Positions 41,656 to 50,410 of a stretch of 64,000 nucleotides of DNA are shown one piece after another. Each line of letters begins with the position of its first letter. Position 1 is the first letter of the stretch. The DNA lies in assembly GCF_029222925.1 (NCBI RefSeq), contig NZ_JARHUI010000005.1, positions 186,001 to 250,000 of the forward strand. Reading direction: 5' to 3'. The notes under the pieces were generated by a model that worked only from the letters and a program-made list of their open reading frames with translations, had not been told where the DNA came from and did no database searches. Source of the stretch: Algoriphagus sp. CAU 1675 (GTDB lineage: Bacteria; Bacteroidota; Bacteroidia; Cytophagales; Cyclobacteriaceae). The position numbers were made by a program, and so were the translations under genes.

Positions 41656-43587
41656 ATGAAAAACCATTTTTTGCAGTTCAGTATTTTCCTACTGATCATC
41701 TTGGGGTCCTGTAAGAGCCTTCAGGAGAAAGGCACCAACCAGTTTCTGTCAGGTGAATACCAATATGCAATTGGTACTTTTTCACAAATCCTCTCTGAGG
41801 ATCCGGAAAATCAGGAAGCCAACCGGATCATGGCAGAGTCCTACCGGCTTTCCAATCGGATAGAAAACGCTGCTCCCTATTACCAAAAACTTATAGAGGA
41901 GGAACCGAGCTTTGAAAATTATTTCCATTTGGGACAAAGTCTTAAGGCCCAGGAAAAGACTGATGAGGCTAAGGATGCTTTTGAAAAAGCAAAAGAATTT
42001 ACCCAAGATGAAGAATTATCTGCCAGAGCGCAGCGTGAAATAGAGAGTATTCGGCTTGCAGAAGGGATAGAGAATTACTTGCCCAACCATGTGCTTTCCA
42101 ACTATACCGAGTTGAATACAGCTGGAGCGGAATATGCTCCGGTATTGAGTGAAAACTTTCTTTATTTCACCTCCGGCCGTCAAGCCTCCGGGATCTACCC
42201 TGCAACGGGAACTCCCTATACTAAACTGTTCCGAACTAGAGCTGAAGGTTTACGTGTCGATGTGGGAAGTGTACAGGCTTTGCCCGAATTCCGTAATGAA
42301 GAAGGACTCAACCAAGCAGCCATTGCGATCAGCCCCGACGGCAACACCATCATCTATGCCCGTGGCAATTCCACCTCTCCCAAGGACCTCCCGGAAGTAG
42401 CCTTGTTTGCCTCCTACTTCAGAGGAGCAGGATTTACTCAGCCGATTTGGATGCCAGTCAACGAAGATGAAACTTGGTATAACACCTCCCCTGCTTTCAG
42501 CCCGGATGGAAGCGAATTGTATTTCGCGTCCAACAGACCCGGAGGTTACGGAGGCTTGGATTTGTACAAAGCCACCAAACTGGCAAATGGTGATTTCGGA
42601 AATGCAGTAAACCTTGGCCCTACCATCAATACACCGGGAAATGAATTTTTCCCGAGAATAGCCCCTGACGGAAAATTCTTCTTTTCCTCAGACGGGCATC
42701 CGGGCTATGGGAAACTGGATTTATTCGTGGCTGAAAAAGACGAGTCCGGGAAACAAATCATCAAGAACTTGGGAGAGAATTTCAATTCCAAAAATGACGA
42801 TTTCGGGATTTTCTTTTCAGAATATCCAAAAAGCGGATTTATTTCTTCCAATCGGGAAGGAGGAAAAGGAGACGATGATATTTACTTTTTTGAGGACAAA
42901 ACCCCTAAACCAAAAATTGTCAATGTACTCCTGAATGTCACGACCAAGCAACGGGTAGCAGGAGAGCCAGATGCCATTCTCGAACAGGCAAGAGTGGTTC
43001 TTTACGACGGGAACAACAAGCAAATCGGAGGTGATTTCTCCAATAGAAACGGACGGGTTCGATTTACTTTGGAGCCGGAAGCGGATTTTACCATTATCAC
43101 CTCCAAAAACGGTTATTTCTCCAAATCTGTACCTTATTCCACCAAGGGAAAAACTCCTGACCCAAGCACATTGATCCAAGATGTGACCAACATTACTCTG
43201 GATACTACCATTGTGCTGGACCAATTGATTCTGGAAAAATCCATCATTCTGGAAAACATCTATTACGATCTAGATAAGGCCGAAATCCGGCCAGATGCTG
43301 CTTTGGAACTTGACAAATTGGTTCAAATCCTAAAAGATAATCCGAGCATTCGAATCGAATTAAGTTCGCATACAGATTCCAGATCATCGGATGCCTACAA
43401 TTTGGATCTTTCCCAAAGAAGAGCACAATCTGCTGTGGACTATATCGTGTCGCAAGGGATCTCGGCTGATAGACTGGTTGCCAAAGGCTATGGGGAATCC
43501 CAGTTGATCATCGAGGATGCTAAGACCGAGGAAGAACACCAGGTCAACAGACGTACGGAGTTTAAGGTGATCGAAATAAAAAATTAA
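41656..43587 (+). CDS. PorE-like TPR-PD40-CRD-OmpA lipoprotein
   Basis: A 643-residue lipoprotein; the lipobox is LGSCKS with Cys19, which sets the start at 41656 over an upstream extension. In order: TPR repeats (about 25-135), PD40/WD40-like propeller blades (about 145-410, with ISPDGNTIIYAR, FSPDGSELYFASNRPGGYGG), a carboxypeptidase-regulatory-like domain (about 430-520) and an OmpA peptidoglycan-binding domain (about 530-640, LSSHTDSRSSDAYNLDLSQRR). This exact order is that of PorE, the type IX secretion protein that anchors the machinery to peptidoglycan. PorT is encoded about 2 kb downstream. Other OmpA/PD40 proteins share the plan, so PorE identity is likely but not certain. Confidence 0.85.
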   Translation: MKNHFLQFSIFLLIILGSCKSLQEKGTNQFLSGEYQYAIGTFSQILSEDPENQEANRIMAESYRLSNRIENAAPYYQKLIEEEPSFENYFHLGQSLKAQEKTDEAKDAFEKAKEFTQDEELSARAQREIESIRLAEGIENYLPNHVLSNYTELNTAGAEYAPVLSENFLYFTSGRQASGIYPATGTPYTKLFRTRAEGLRVDVGSVQALPEFRNEEGLNQAAIAISPDGNTIIYARGNSTSPKDLPEVALFASYFRGAGFTQPIWMPVNEDETWYNTSPAFSPDGSELYFASNRPGGYGGLDLYKATKLANGDFGNAVNLGPTINTPGNEFFPRIAPDGKFFFSSDGHPGYGKLDLFVAEKDESGKQIIKNLGENFNSKNDDFGIFFSEYPKSGFISSNREGGKGDDDIYFFEDKTPKPKIVNVLLNVTTKQRVAGEPDAILEQARVVLYDGNNKQIGGDFSNRNGRVRFTLEPEADFTIITSKNGYFSKSVPYSTKGKTPDPSTLIQDVTNITLDTTIVLDQLILEKSIILENIYYDLDKAEIRPDAALELDKLVQILKDNPSIRIELSSHTDSRSSDAYNLDLSQRRAQSAVDYIVSQGISADRLVAKGYGESQLIIEDAKTEEEHQVNRRTEFKVIEIKN

Positions 43588-43607
43588 AGGATTAAACAAG
43601 CCGAAAC

Positions 43608-43655
43608 ACAAAAAGCCGAAATCAGGAATACTTTCTTCTGATTTCGGCTTTTTGT
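43608..43655. terminator. Bidirectional terminator between convergent genes
   Basis: Perfect 18-base stem ACAAAAAGCCGAAATCAG/CTGATTTCGGCTTTTTGT with a 12-base loop. It serves the PorE-like gene on the plus strand. The stop codon of the minus-strand gene (43622-43624) lies within the stem. Confidence 0.92.
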
Positions 43656-43930
43656 TTATGGCGCTCCCATAATGCCCGGGCCAGATCCAGGGCGATCTGA
43701 TCGGGTTCGGATTTGTAAAGAATTGTTTTCAGCTTTTCCTCTCCCAGGTCGATACGATAGCAAATCTGGAGGAGACGCTCAAAGTCACGGTTAAGCAATT
43801 CACCAATTGCGTTGGCGATGAACCTAATTGCTTTTTCCTCATCAAAATGTTCCTCCAAAGCAGGCAATTCGATTTCCTGCTTGAGCAACTCAAAGGCTGC
43901 AGCTTTTATTTCAGATTGATCTTCCCCCAT
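43622..43930 (-). CDS. Small helical hypothetical protein
   Basis: A 102-residue protein predicted to be almost entirely helical (KAAAFELLKQEIELPALEEH, LNRDFERLLQICYRIDLGEE), without membrane segments or signal. Its C-terminal codons form part of the terminator stem. It lies 43 bases downstream of the DUF5606 gene, but a terminator separates the two. No named family recognised; a conserved hypothetical of the Cytophagales is the best description. Confidence 0.68.
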   Translation of the reverse strand: MGEDQSEIKAAAFELLKQEIELPALEEHFDEEKAIRFIANAIGELLNRDFERLLQICYRIDLGEEKLKTILYKSEPDQIALDLARALWERHKQKAEIRRKYS

Positions 43931-43942
43931 ACTTTGGATACG

Positions 43943-43966
43943 AAAAAAGCCCGATTAACGGGCTTT
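43943..43966 (-). terminator. Terminator after the DUF5606 gene
   Basis: Stem AAAGCCCG/CGGGCTTT (43946-43953 with 43959-43966) and a T run on the minus strand. Confidence 0.85.
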
Positions 43967-43973
43967 GATATTT

Positions 43974-44396
43974 TTAGGCTTCTGATTTTTCCTCCTCAGA
44001 ATCTACCAAGGCATCAGGAGCCTGAACTCGGATGATTTTATACCAAGAGATCAATTTCTTGATATCTGAGACATACACTCTTGATTCATCCACATCAGGC
44101 AAAACATGCTTCATGAAGGCTCTCAGTTCACTGTCATCCGGATTTTCATCCAAACCCAAGTCTCCTTTGAATTCGGCTTCGATTTTTTTCATGACCGAGT
44201 CCAAAGGCTCAGCACCTTCTTCAGTCGTTGTATAGATGGAAATATCGCTCAAAATGCTTACCCGCTGGGACATCCCCGCTACCATTTTGGCTTTTTTCTC
44301 ATCCATGCTTTCCAGAATCACACCGGTTCTGGAAGGCTTCAATACTTTGTATAATCCGGGCTTGCCGGCTACTGTAGCAATTTCTTTAAAATTCAT
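43974..44396 (-). CDS. DUF5606 domain protein
   Basis: A 140-residue protein. The opening FKEIATVAGKPGLYKVLKPS and the segment GVILESMDEKK match DUF5606, a Bacteroidota family in which the first 50 residues form a small beta-barrel-like fold. The rest is acidic and helical (LRAFMKHVLPDVDESRVYVS). Function unknown; the family's near-universal presence in the phylum hints at a housekeeping role. A TATATTTG box (44417-44424) lies just upstream. Confidence 0.85.
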   Translation of the reverse strand: MNFKEIATVAGKPGLYKVLKPSRTGVILESMDEKKAKMVAGMSQRVSILSDISIYTTTEEGAEPLDSVMKKIEAEFKGDLGLDENPDDSELRAFMKHVLPDVDESRVYVSDIKKLISWYKIIRVQAPDALVDSEEEKSEA

Positions 44397-44416
44397 GGGT
44401 TATAATTTTCAGCTTG

Positions 44417-44424
44417 CAAATATA
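44417..44424 (-). promoter_or_regulatory. -7 box upstream of the DUF5606 gene
   Basis: TATATTTG on the minus strand matches TAnnTTTG, 20 bases before the start codon; no clear -33 element. Confidence 0.5.
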
Positions 44425-44434
44425 GAACTTGACA

Positions 44435-45046
44435 TCAAATGATTTCTCCGGACTCGTACTCTTTGACCAATTCCTCAATAAACTTTACCAGCTCGTCTTT
44501 CCCATACCCTGTCTCCGAACTGGTCACAAAATATTCCGGAGCTTCCTCAAATACCTCTTCCATCTTCTTCAGAAATTTTTTCACATTCTGATCAGTCTTG
44601 GTCTTGGATTGCTTGTCCGCCTTAGTAAACACCAATACCACAGGAACACCTTCTGTTCCACACCACACCAAAAATTCAATGTCAATTTTTTGAGGCTCCA
44701 GCCTACTGTCAATCAGGACAAATACTCCACAGAGATTTTCCCTTTTGGTCAAATAGGTACTGATCATAGACTCCCATCCCTGCTTTACCTTCAGATTGAC
44801 TTTGGCAAAACCATAGCCTGGCAAATCCACCAGATACCATCTGTCATCAATCATAAAATGGTTGATCAACTGGGTTTTACCGGGTTTCTGGGAAGTTTTA
44901 GCCAACTCTTTTTTTCCTGTCAGGGCATTGATGAGGGAACTTTTCCCCACATTGGACCTGCCGATGAAAGCAACCTCCGCCCGGTCAGGATTGGGGCATT
45001 TGGATGGATTGGTGTTGGATATTACAAATTGGGCTTTCTGAATCAT
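44435..45046 (-). CDS. engB: Ribosome biogenesis GTPase YihA/YsxC (EngB)
   Basis: A 203-residue GTPase for assembly of the large ribosomal subunit. The G1 loop GRSNVGKSS is at residues 29-37, G3 is DLPGYG, and G4 is TKADK. The family ending (VTSSETGYGKDELVKFI) is present. It is the third ribosome-assembly GTPase in this window, after era and der. A TATTTTTG box at 45064-45071 is a likely -7 element. Confidence 0.95.
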   Translation of the reverse strand: MIQKAQFVISNTNPSKCPNPDRAEVAFIGRSNVGKSSLINALTGKKELAKTSQKPGKTQLINHFMIDDRWYLVDLPGYGFAKVNLKVKQGWESMISTYLTKRENLCGVFVLIDSRLEPQKIDIEFLVWCGTEGVPVVLVFTKADKQSKTKTDQNVKKFLKKMEEVFEEAPEYFVTSSETGYGKDELVKFIEELVKEYESGEII

Positions 45047-45063
45047 GAGTTTGTATTTCCCTG

Positions 45064-45071
45064 CAAAAATA
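45064..45071 (-). promoter_or_regulatory. -7 box upstream of engB
   Basis: TATTTTTG on the minus strand matches TAnnTTTG, 18 bases before the engB start; the -33 region is poor. Confidence 0.45.
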
Positions 45072-45116
45072 AGGTATTATTATTTAGCATTTGGAACCCC
45101 TCAAAAGTCAACAATT

Positions 45117-45147
45117 TTCGCATACTCGGGTTTCTTCTGTAATATTG
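45117..45147 (+). promoter_or_regulatory. Possible promoter of ubiE-porT
   Basis: TTCG, 19 bases, then TAATATTG (45140-45147), one mismatch from TAnnTTTG. Spacing fits the consensus; sequence match is only moderate. Confidence 0.4.
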
Positions 45148-45169
45148 CGCCGAATTAGAAAGTTTTGTG

Positions 45170-45892
45170 ATGTCCGTCCTTCCCTACAAAGATAAAGAAG
45201 ACCCTAAAAAAGCTCAGGTAGCTGAGATGTTCAACAACATCAGTCCCAAGTATGACCTACTCAACCACGTACTGAGTCTTGGAATTGATATCATTTGGAG
45301 AAAGAAAGCAATTAAAATGCTCCGAAAAGATCAGCCCAAACTGATTTTGGACATTGCCACCGGTACAGGGGACTTTGCGATTGAGGCTTTGGCGCTGAAT
45401 CCGGACAAAATCATCGGGGTGGATATTTCTGAAGGGATGCTGGAAGAGGGCCGCAAAAAAATGAAAAAACGCGGACTGGAGGACAAGATTGAAATGCAAT
45501 TGGGGGACTCAGAAGGTTTGTTGTTTGAAGACAATAAATTCGATGCGGTAATCGTTTCTTTTGGTGTCAGAAATTTTGAAAATCTGGAAAAAGGACTGGC
45601 GGATATGTACCGGGTTTTAAAGCCCGGGGGCAAAACAGTGATTCTTGAATTCAGTAAGCCGCGTTCTTTTCCAATGAAGCAAGCTTATGCGTTTTATTCC
45701 AATACCATTTTGCCCCAAATTGGAAAAATTGTATCCAAAGACAATTCTGCTTATACTTATCTTCCTGAATCAGTTCAGGCCTTCCCGGATGGAGAGGATT
45801 TTCTGGCCGTATTGAAAAAGGTAGGATTTCACAGCACCGTATGCAAGCCACTCACTTTTGGTATCAGCTCAATTTATGTAGGGGTAAAGTAA
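45170..45892 (+). CDS. ubiE: Demethylmenaquinone methyltransferase UbiE/MenG
   Basis: Methylates demethylmenaquinone in the last step of menaquinone synthesis. The 240-residue protein has [20 protein letters not shown] at the start, the SAM loop [12 protein letters not shown], and the ubiE signature segment [20 protein letters not shown], ending [15 protein letters not shown] and SSIYVGVK. I chose the ATG at 45170 over the GTG three bases upstream. The porT reading frame begins inside its last codons, a linkage I have seen described repeatedly for Bacteroidota. Confidence 0.95.
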   Translation: MSVLPYKDKEDPKKAQVAEMFNNISPKYDLLNHVLSLGIDIIWRKKAIKMLRKDQPKLILDIATGTGDFAIEALALNPDKIIGVDISEGMLEEGRKKMKKRGLEDKIEMQLGDSEGLLFEDNKFDAVIVSFGVRNFENLEKGLADMYRVLKPGGKTVILEFSKPRSFPMKQAYAFYSNTILPQIGKIVSKDNSAYTYLPESVQAFPDGEDFLAVLKKVGFHSTVCKPLTFGISSIYVGVK

Positions 45893-46644
45893 CATTTACC
45901 CTTATCGGACTTTTCATGGCCATTTCTCTGCAGCAAAGTACTGCCCAGGGAATGTTCGGCATGACCAGCTCTTCAGGTTCGGATGATCAGTTGATTTCCT
46001 ACGGTTTCTTTTTGGCAGGACACAACAGTGCCTACCGAATTGAATACAATGACCTGTTTCTTGATCCAAATGCAGGGATTTCTCCCAATATTCGAGCTGT
46101 CTTTCCAAGATATTCTCCCGGTTTCTCCTTGGGTTTTTTGGGAATGTACCGAGTACATGACCAGGTGCAGCTTTTGCTCACCCCAAAGGTGGGATTTTAT
46201 GAATACAAAACAGAGGTTCATTATTTCCCAGAAGATCCGGGAAGTGTCAACGTTCCCGGCGGTGATGAGGAATTGATACCGGGAGAGATCAACACCCTGA
46301 TGTCCGAAGCCACCATTGTGGAAATCCCCCTTCTTTTCAAGTACCGATCCCAGCGCTTCAACAATACCCGCATGTATTTTCTTGGAGGTGCCAGCTATCA
46401 GTTTCGGACTAAAACCCAAGATGAAGCCAATCTGGAACCATTGGTTACCACTGGACAAGATTATGCCATTGAATTGGGAATGGGCTTCGAGCTTTATTTC
46501 AAGTATTTCAAATTTGCCCCAGAAATCCGGTTTTCCCATGGATTGAACAACCTTTACCAGCGGGAAAACACCATACCGGAACTTCAAGACGTGATTTCCT
46601 CTGTCAAGAGAAAAACCATCACTGTTTACCTCAACTTCCAGTAA
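45841..46644 (+). CDS. porT: Type IX secretion outer-membrane protein PorT
   Basis: PorT is an outer-membrane barrel needed for type IX protein secretion. The 267-residue frame has a signal peptide (hydrophobic [11 protein letters not shown], cleavage near STAQ) and an eight-stranded-type barrel with strands such as [15 protein letters not shown] and [15 protein letters not shown]; the last is characteristic of PorT. The chosen start overlaps ubiE by 52 bases. The alternative ATG at 45916 would leave too short a signal peptide, so I prefer 45841, though the n-region is long. Adjacent ubiE supports the identification. Confidence 0.87.
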   Translation: MQATHFWYQLNLCRGKVTFTLIGLFMAISLQQSTAQGMFGMTSSSGSDDQLISYGFFLAGHNSAYRIEYNDLFLDPNAGISPNIRAVFPRYSPGFSLGFLGMYRVHDQVQLLLTPKVGFYEYKTEVHYFPEDPGSVNVPGGDEELIPGEINTLMSEATIVEIPLLFKYRSQRFNNTRMYFLGGASYQFRTKTQDEANLEPLVTTGQDYAIELGMGFELYFKYFKFAPEIRFSHGLNNLYQRENTIPELQDVISSVKRKTITVYLNFQ

Positions 46645-46686
46645 ATGGAATTGGAGGGAACATTTATCCCGAAAATCCATCGATTG

Positions 46687-46719
46687 AACCATAGCTTCCA
46701 GTTATGGTTTTTGTTTTTT
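46687..46719 (+). terminator. Terminator after porT
   Basis: Stem AACCATA/TATGGTT (46687-46693 with 46703-46709) followed by TTTTGTTTTTT. Confidence 0.7.
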
Positions 46720-46742
46720 CAGTTTTACCCTAACTTGGAATC

Positions 46743-47501
46743 ATGGAACGAAAAATAGCATTGATCACCGGGGCTACCTCCGGGATTGGAAAGGCCTGCG
46801 CCTTGATTTTGGCAAAAAACGGGTACAACATCATCGCCACGGGAAGGAGAGCTGATCGACTGAAGGACTTGAAAAATGAAATGCCCGAAGGAACGGAAGT
46901 ACTGCCTTTGGTCTTCGATGTCAGAGAAAAGGAAGAAGTGTTCAAATTTCTGGAAAACCTACCCGAAAAATGGGAAAACATTGACGTATTGATCAATAAT
47001 GCCGGTAATGCACATGGAATGGACCCCATTCAAACGGGAAGTATAGACGACTGGGATGCCATGATGGACATCAATGTCAAAGGCTTGCTTTACGTCTCCA
47101 AGGCAATCATCCCGGGAATGTGTGAAAGAAAAAGCGGTACTATCATCAATATCGGATCCATCGCTGGAAAAGAAGTATACCCCAATGGCAATGTGTATTG
47201 CGGTTCCAAGCATGCAGTTGATGCTATTACCAAAGGAATGCGGATAGACCTGAATCCCTTTGGAATTAAAGTAATCGGCATTCATCCGGGAATGGTGGAA
47301 ACTGAATTTTCCCTGGTAAGATTTAAAGGAGATGAAACCCGCGCTGAAAAAGTTTATCAGGGATTTGAGCCCCTTCTGGCCCAGGATATCGCCGAGATCG
47401 TGGAGTTTTGCGTAAACCGGCCTCCACATGTTGTTTTGGCGGACATAGTAGTCCTTCCAACCGCCCAAGCTTCCGCAACAGTAGTCAACAAAAGCAGCTA
47501 A
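46743..47501 (+). CDS. SDR family oxidoreductase (YdfG-like)
   Basis: A 252-residue classical short-chain dehydrogenase. The cofactor loop GATSGIGKA is at residues 10-18, with ATGRRADRL after it pointing to NADP; NNAG is at 85-88, and the catalytic Ser139, Tyr152 and Lys156 are in NIGSIAG and YCGSK. The ending (VVFDV, then FCVNRPPHVVLADIVVLPT) matches the YdfG group, which oxidises serine-type 3-hydroxy acids. The substrate is not certain. The dipeptidase gene follows after three bases. Confidence 0.9.
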   Translation: MERKIALITGATSGIGKACALILAKNGYNIIATGRRADRLKDLKNEMPEGTEVLPLVFDVREKEEVFKFLENLPEKWENIDVLINNAGNAHGMDPIQTGSIDDWDAMMDINVKGLLYVSKAIIPGMCERKSGTIINIGSIAGKEVYPNGNVYCGSKHAVDAITKGMRIDLNPFGIKVIGIHPGMVETEFSLVRFKGDETRAEKVYQGFEPLLAQDIAEIVEFCVNRPPHVVLADIVVLPTAQASATVVNKSS

Positions 47502-47504
47502 GCA

Positions 47505-48242
47505 TTGAAAAATCATCCCTTTCTTTTTCTTGCTCTCCTTCTTGCATGCAGCACTCCCAAAAGTGATCAAGCTGAGTTTTCCGCCCAACAAAGAGCTAAC
47601 GCTGCGCCCCAGAACATGGAAGAAGAAAAACCCCGATTGGAAAAACTTCTCATAGAACAGGGATTGGTCAATCTGAAAGAGGTGATTCCGGGGATCAAAG
47701 TTGAGCTGAAATATTCCACTACAGACAATTTCTTTGAGCAGGATGTCTATGGGGACTTGACGGTTGCTTATCTACAGCCAGTGGTTGCAGAGCAACTGAA
47801 AACTGCCCAAGCGCTATTGAAACAGGAAAACCCTGATTACACCTTGTTGGTTTATGATGGGGTGCGTCCCCTTTCGGTACAGCAGATTCTCTGGGACAAT
47901 CTGGATAAACCCGACAGCGTCAAGCCCCTGTATGTAGCAGACCCCAAAGTGGGGAGTCTTCATAATTATGGGGTTGCTGTGGACCTGACCATATTCAACA
48001 CCAAAGCCGACAGCACCCTGGATATGGGTACAGGCTATGATTTCTTTGGCTATGCTGCTTATCCCGAACGGGAGGAGCAGATGCTGGCAGAAGGAATACT
48101 AAATCCTGAACAGCTGGCAAACAGGAAATTATTAAGAAAGGTCATGAATGAAGCCGGATTTACGGGGATCGGTTCGGAGTGGTGGCACTTCAATGCCTAT
48201 TCCAGAAAAGAAGCCGGGGAAAAATTCAAAATCGTCAACTGA
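47505..48242 (+). CDS. VanX/DdpX-type D-Ala-D-Ala dipeptidase lipoprotein
   Basis: An M15 zinc dipeptidase of 245 residues. Zinc ligands are His153 and Asp160 (SLHNYGVAVD) and His228 with catalytic Glu225 (SEWWHF); Arg121 in GVRPLS is the other active-site residue of the family. The protein begins with a perfect lipoprotein signal (KNHPFLFLALLLACS), but the only codon that gives it is TTG at 47505, so a rare TTG start is implied. As an envelope lipoprotein without van genes nearby it more likely serves peptidoglycan recycling or D-Ala-D-Ala nutrition than glycopeptide resistance. Confidence 0.9.
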   Translation: MKNHPFLFLALLLACSTPKSDQAEFSAQQRANAAPQNMEEEKPRLEKLLIEQGLVNLKEVIPGIKVELKYSTTDNFFEQDVYGDLTVAYLQPVVAEQLKTAQALLKQENPDYTLLVYDGVRPLSVQQILWDNLDKPDSVKPLYVADPKVGSLHNYGVAVDLTIFNTKADSTLDMGTGYDFFGYAAYPEREEQMLAEGILNPEQLANRKLLRKVMNEAGFTGIGSEWWHFNAYSRKEAGEKFKIVN

Positions 48243-48315
48243 CAAATACCCTAAAATGACACTTTCCAAAAGAGGGATTAGTAGAGATGAAGACTAATTG
48301 ACCAAGGGAAAAAAC

Positions 48316-49503
48316 TTAATGAGCCCTTAATTCTCCCCAGTATACGGTAAACTCTTCCGCTTCTACTCCACTTTCGGGCTTTTTCATCCAATGGATTTTC
48401 CCGTCTATTAACTGAAAGCTTTCGTAGTACATTTCCGGAAGTTCAAGCGGGAATACTTGACCTGATTTATCCAATAAAACCGTTTTTCTCTTAGTCTCTT
48501 CGAGTAATTGAGCAAACTGTTCCTTAGTGGCCTGTTTTTCTTTATAAAGCTGATAAATGGTTTTATCAACAGGTTGGGTGCTAAAGCTTATCATGAATCC
48601 ATCTTCAATCTGAACCAAAGCCTGAATCCTAGCAGGAAAGGGCTCATTGGCTTGGTCTGTAACCTGGGCCATAGAAATAGCTCCCGGCTCCCAACCTTCA
48701 TTTTCTTCAAACCCAGGCAAATCTATCCGCTGACTAGATTCCAAGTTAGGCTGTCCTTCATTCCAGAAATAAGTATAGAGAACCGGTTCATTTTGAAAAA
48801 TTAGGTATAGCTTATTTTCTGATTCATCCACCGAAAATCTAGGACGAAAATCCTCAAAAGGATAAACCTTTCCGCTCAGAAACTTGGATCCCTCCGGAAA
48901 GGGGAGAATCAATTGATGTTCCCCTGTTTTAAGGTTTGTCAGAACGAGATTCTTTCGATTCTGAAGATAGTCTGTAGAATATTCCCGTTCTGCCTCCAGT
49001 TTGTCCAAGGAGTAAAGAAGGTGTTTTTCTCCTTGAATTGTTACTATCTGATTTTCCTGAAACAAATTAAAAGCGCCTCCAAAACTCCACTGATTTGCCA
49101 CTGGGGGAGCACTATTTAACAGTTCGCCATCTTTTTCAAAAACCCGCAATCCTGACATCATATCCAGTACCACAATTTCTCCCTCATCTGTTAAAATCAG
49201 GTTTTTACTAGCCATTGAAAAAGCCCCAGGCACATCACCAGTCTTTGTCCATTGGTTGATCAGTTTACCTCCATCTCTTTCAAACACATATACGGTTGAG
49301 GCGGCTGCATCTTTAAAAACCAAATGTTCCTCATCCCCATCTTGATAAATAAAAGTAGAGGCTATGATGTCATGGACTACGGTTGAGTCTTGGGCTTCTA
49401 AGAAATAGCCCTTCTGTGAATCTTGAGAGTCAGAAGATTCATTTTGGGGATTTGTGCAACTAATGCCTAAAAGTAGGAAGGGAATAATCCAAAGAAATTT
49501 CAT
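48316..49503 (-). CDS. Beta-propeller lipoprotein, DUF4221/6-bladed type
   Basis: A 395-residue lipoprotein (signal ending LLLGISC). Repeated blades (EEHLVFKDAAASTVYVFERD, EIVVLDMMSGLRVFEKDGEL, NKLYLIFQNEPVLYTYFWNE) resemble the Bacteroidota 6-bladed propeller/DUF4221 group, similar in plan to the exported propeller gene at 35 kb. The C-terminal stretch contains a helix (YQLYKEKQATKEQFAQLLEE) between blades. Function unknown. It is divergent from the pseudouridine synthase gene. Confidence 0.75.
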   Translation of the reverse strand: MKFLWIIPFLLLGISCTNPQNESSDSQDSQKGYFLEAQDSTVVHDIIASTFIYQDGDEEHLVFKDAAASTVYVFERDGGKLINQWTKTGDVPGAFSMASKNLILTDEGEIVVLDMMSGLRVFEKDGELLNSAPPVANQWSFGGAFNLFQENQIVTIQGEKHLLYSLDKLEAEREYSTDYLQNRKNLVLTNLKTGEHQLILPFPEGSKFLSGKVYPFEDFRPRFSVDESENKLYLIFQNEPVLYTYFWNEGQPNLESSQRIDLPGFEENEGWEPGAISMAQVTDQANEPFPARIQALVQIEDGFMISFSTQPVDKTIYQLYKEKQATKEQFAQLLEETKRKTVLLDKSGQVFPLELPEMYYESFQLIDGKIHWMKKPESGVEAEEFTVYWGELRAH

Positions 49504-49597
49504 CTATTTATTATTTTTAAACTTCTAGTATACTAATACCTGTTTAATTACAATCTAGTAAAGGAATTAAAATAAAATTCCCTCCCCATAAAATAGC

Positions 49598-49605
49598 TAC
49601 CTTTG
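49598..49605 (+). promoter_or_regulatory. -7 box upstream of the RluA-type gene
   Basis: TACCTTTG matches TAnnTTTG. It covers an in-frame TTG, which fixes the start of the gene at the ATG 49615. The 5' leader would be very short. Confidence 0.6.
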
Positions 49606-49614
49606 AAATTAATT

Positions 49615-50349
49615 ATGAAAAAGAAAGCATTTACAGTAGTATATGAGGACAACCATCTCTTGGTGGTCAACAAAGCCTCGGGGATTTTAGTCCAGGGAGA
49701 CAAGACTGGGGACAAAACCTTAATCGATTACTGCAAGGAATACATCGCCCAAAAATACAATAAGCCGGGAGCCGTTTTTCTTCATCCCATCCATAGATTG
49801 GATCGTCCGGTAAGTGGATTGGTGGCTTTTGCCCGGACTTCCAAAGGGCTGGAGCGAATGATGGAATTGTTCCGCAAAAGAGACATTCATAAAATATACT
49901 GGGCTATTGTCAAAAAAAGGCCCAAAGAGGAGCAGGGAAAGCTGACCCATTGGCTGACCAAAGACGAAAACAGGAATGTAGTGACGGCTCACGAGCGGGA
50001 AGTTCCCGGTTCTCAGAAAGCCGAACTGAATTATAAAACCCTTGGAAAATTAAACGACCACTGGTTGATTGAAGTCCGACCCATATCAGGACGCCCTCAT
50101 CAGATCCGGGTACAACTGGCCTCTATGGGCTGCCCTATCCGAGGAGACGTCAAGTACGGATTCCCCAAAGCCAATCCGGACGCCAGCATCAACCTCCACG
50201 CCTTCCAATTGGTTTTTGTCCACCCCATCAAAAAGGAGAAACTCTATCTGAGAGCAGCATTGCCGGAGGAGGAGTTTTGGGAGCAGTTCTTGGTTTTTGA
50301 AAATGTAAAAGCCAAAGATCAGCATCTGGACAATTCATTCTCAGGCTAA
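49615..50349 (+). CDS. RluA-family pseudouridine synthase
   Basis: Converts uridine to pseudouridine in rRNA or tRNA. The 244-residue protein lacks the S4 domain and starts directly with the catalytic domain. The catalytic Asp63 is in HRLDRPVSG; further family motifs are IHKIYWAIV, the SGRPHQIRVQLAS segment and the GDVKYG loop. Compared with RluC/RluD it is a short form, common in Bacteroidota. The RNA target cannot be told. Confidence 0.92.
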   Translation: MKKKAFTVVYEDNHLLVVNKASGILVQGDKTGDKTLIDYCKEYIAQKYNKPGAVFLHPIHRLDRPVSGLVAFARTSKGLERMMELFRKRDIHKIYWAIVKKRPKEEQGKLTHWLTKDENRNVVTAHEREVPGSQKAELNYKTLGKLNDHWLIEVRPISGRPHQIRVQLASMGCPIRGDVKYGFPKANPDASINLHAFQLVFVHPIKKEKLYLRAALPEEEFWEQFLVFENVKAKDQHLDNSFSG

Positions 50350-50410
50350 AATCGATTTGCCAAACTTCAATAAACTTGGTCAAGTTGGTAGGCTTTCTTA
50401 CATTTTAATC

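Noticed and set aside
44429..45142. Long plus-strand open frame over engB
   Set aside because: engB on the minus strand is certain from its GTPase motifs; the opposite frame is a by-product of codon use.
45973..46692. Long minus-strand open frame over porT
   Set aside because: Antisense of a convincing outer-membrane barrel with signal peptide.
47505..48242. Vancomycin-resistance gene vanX
   Set aside because: The family matches, but there are no vanH, vanA or vanR/S neighbours and the protein is a lipoprotein; a resistance role is not supported.
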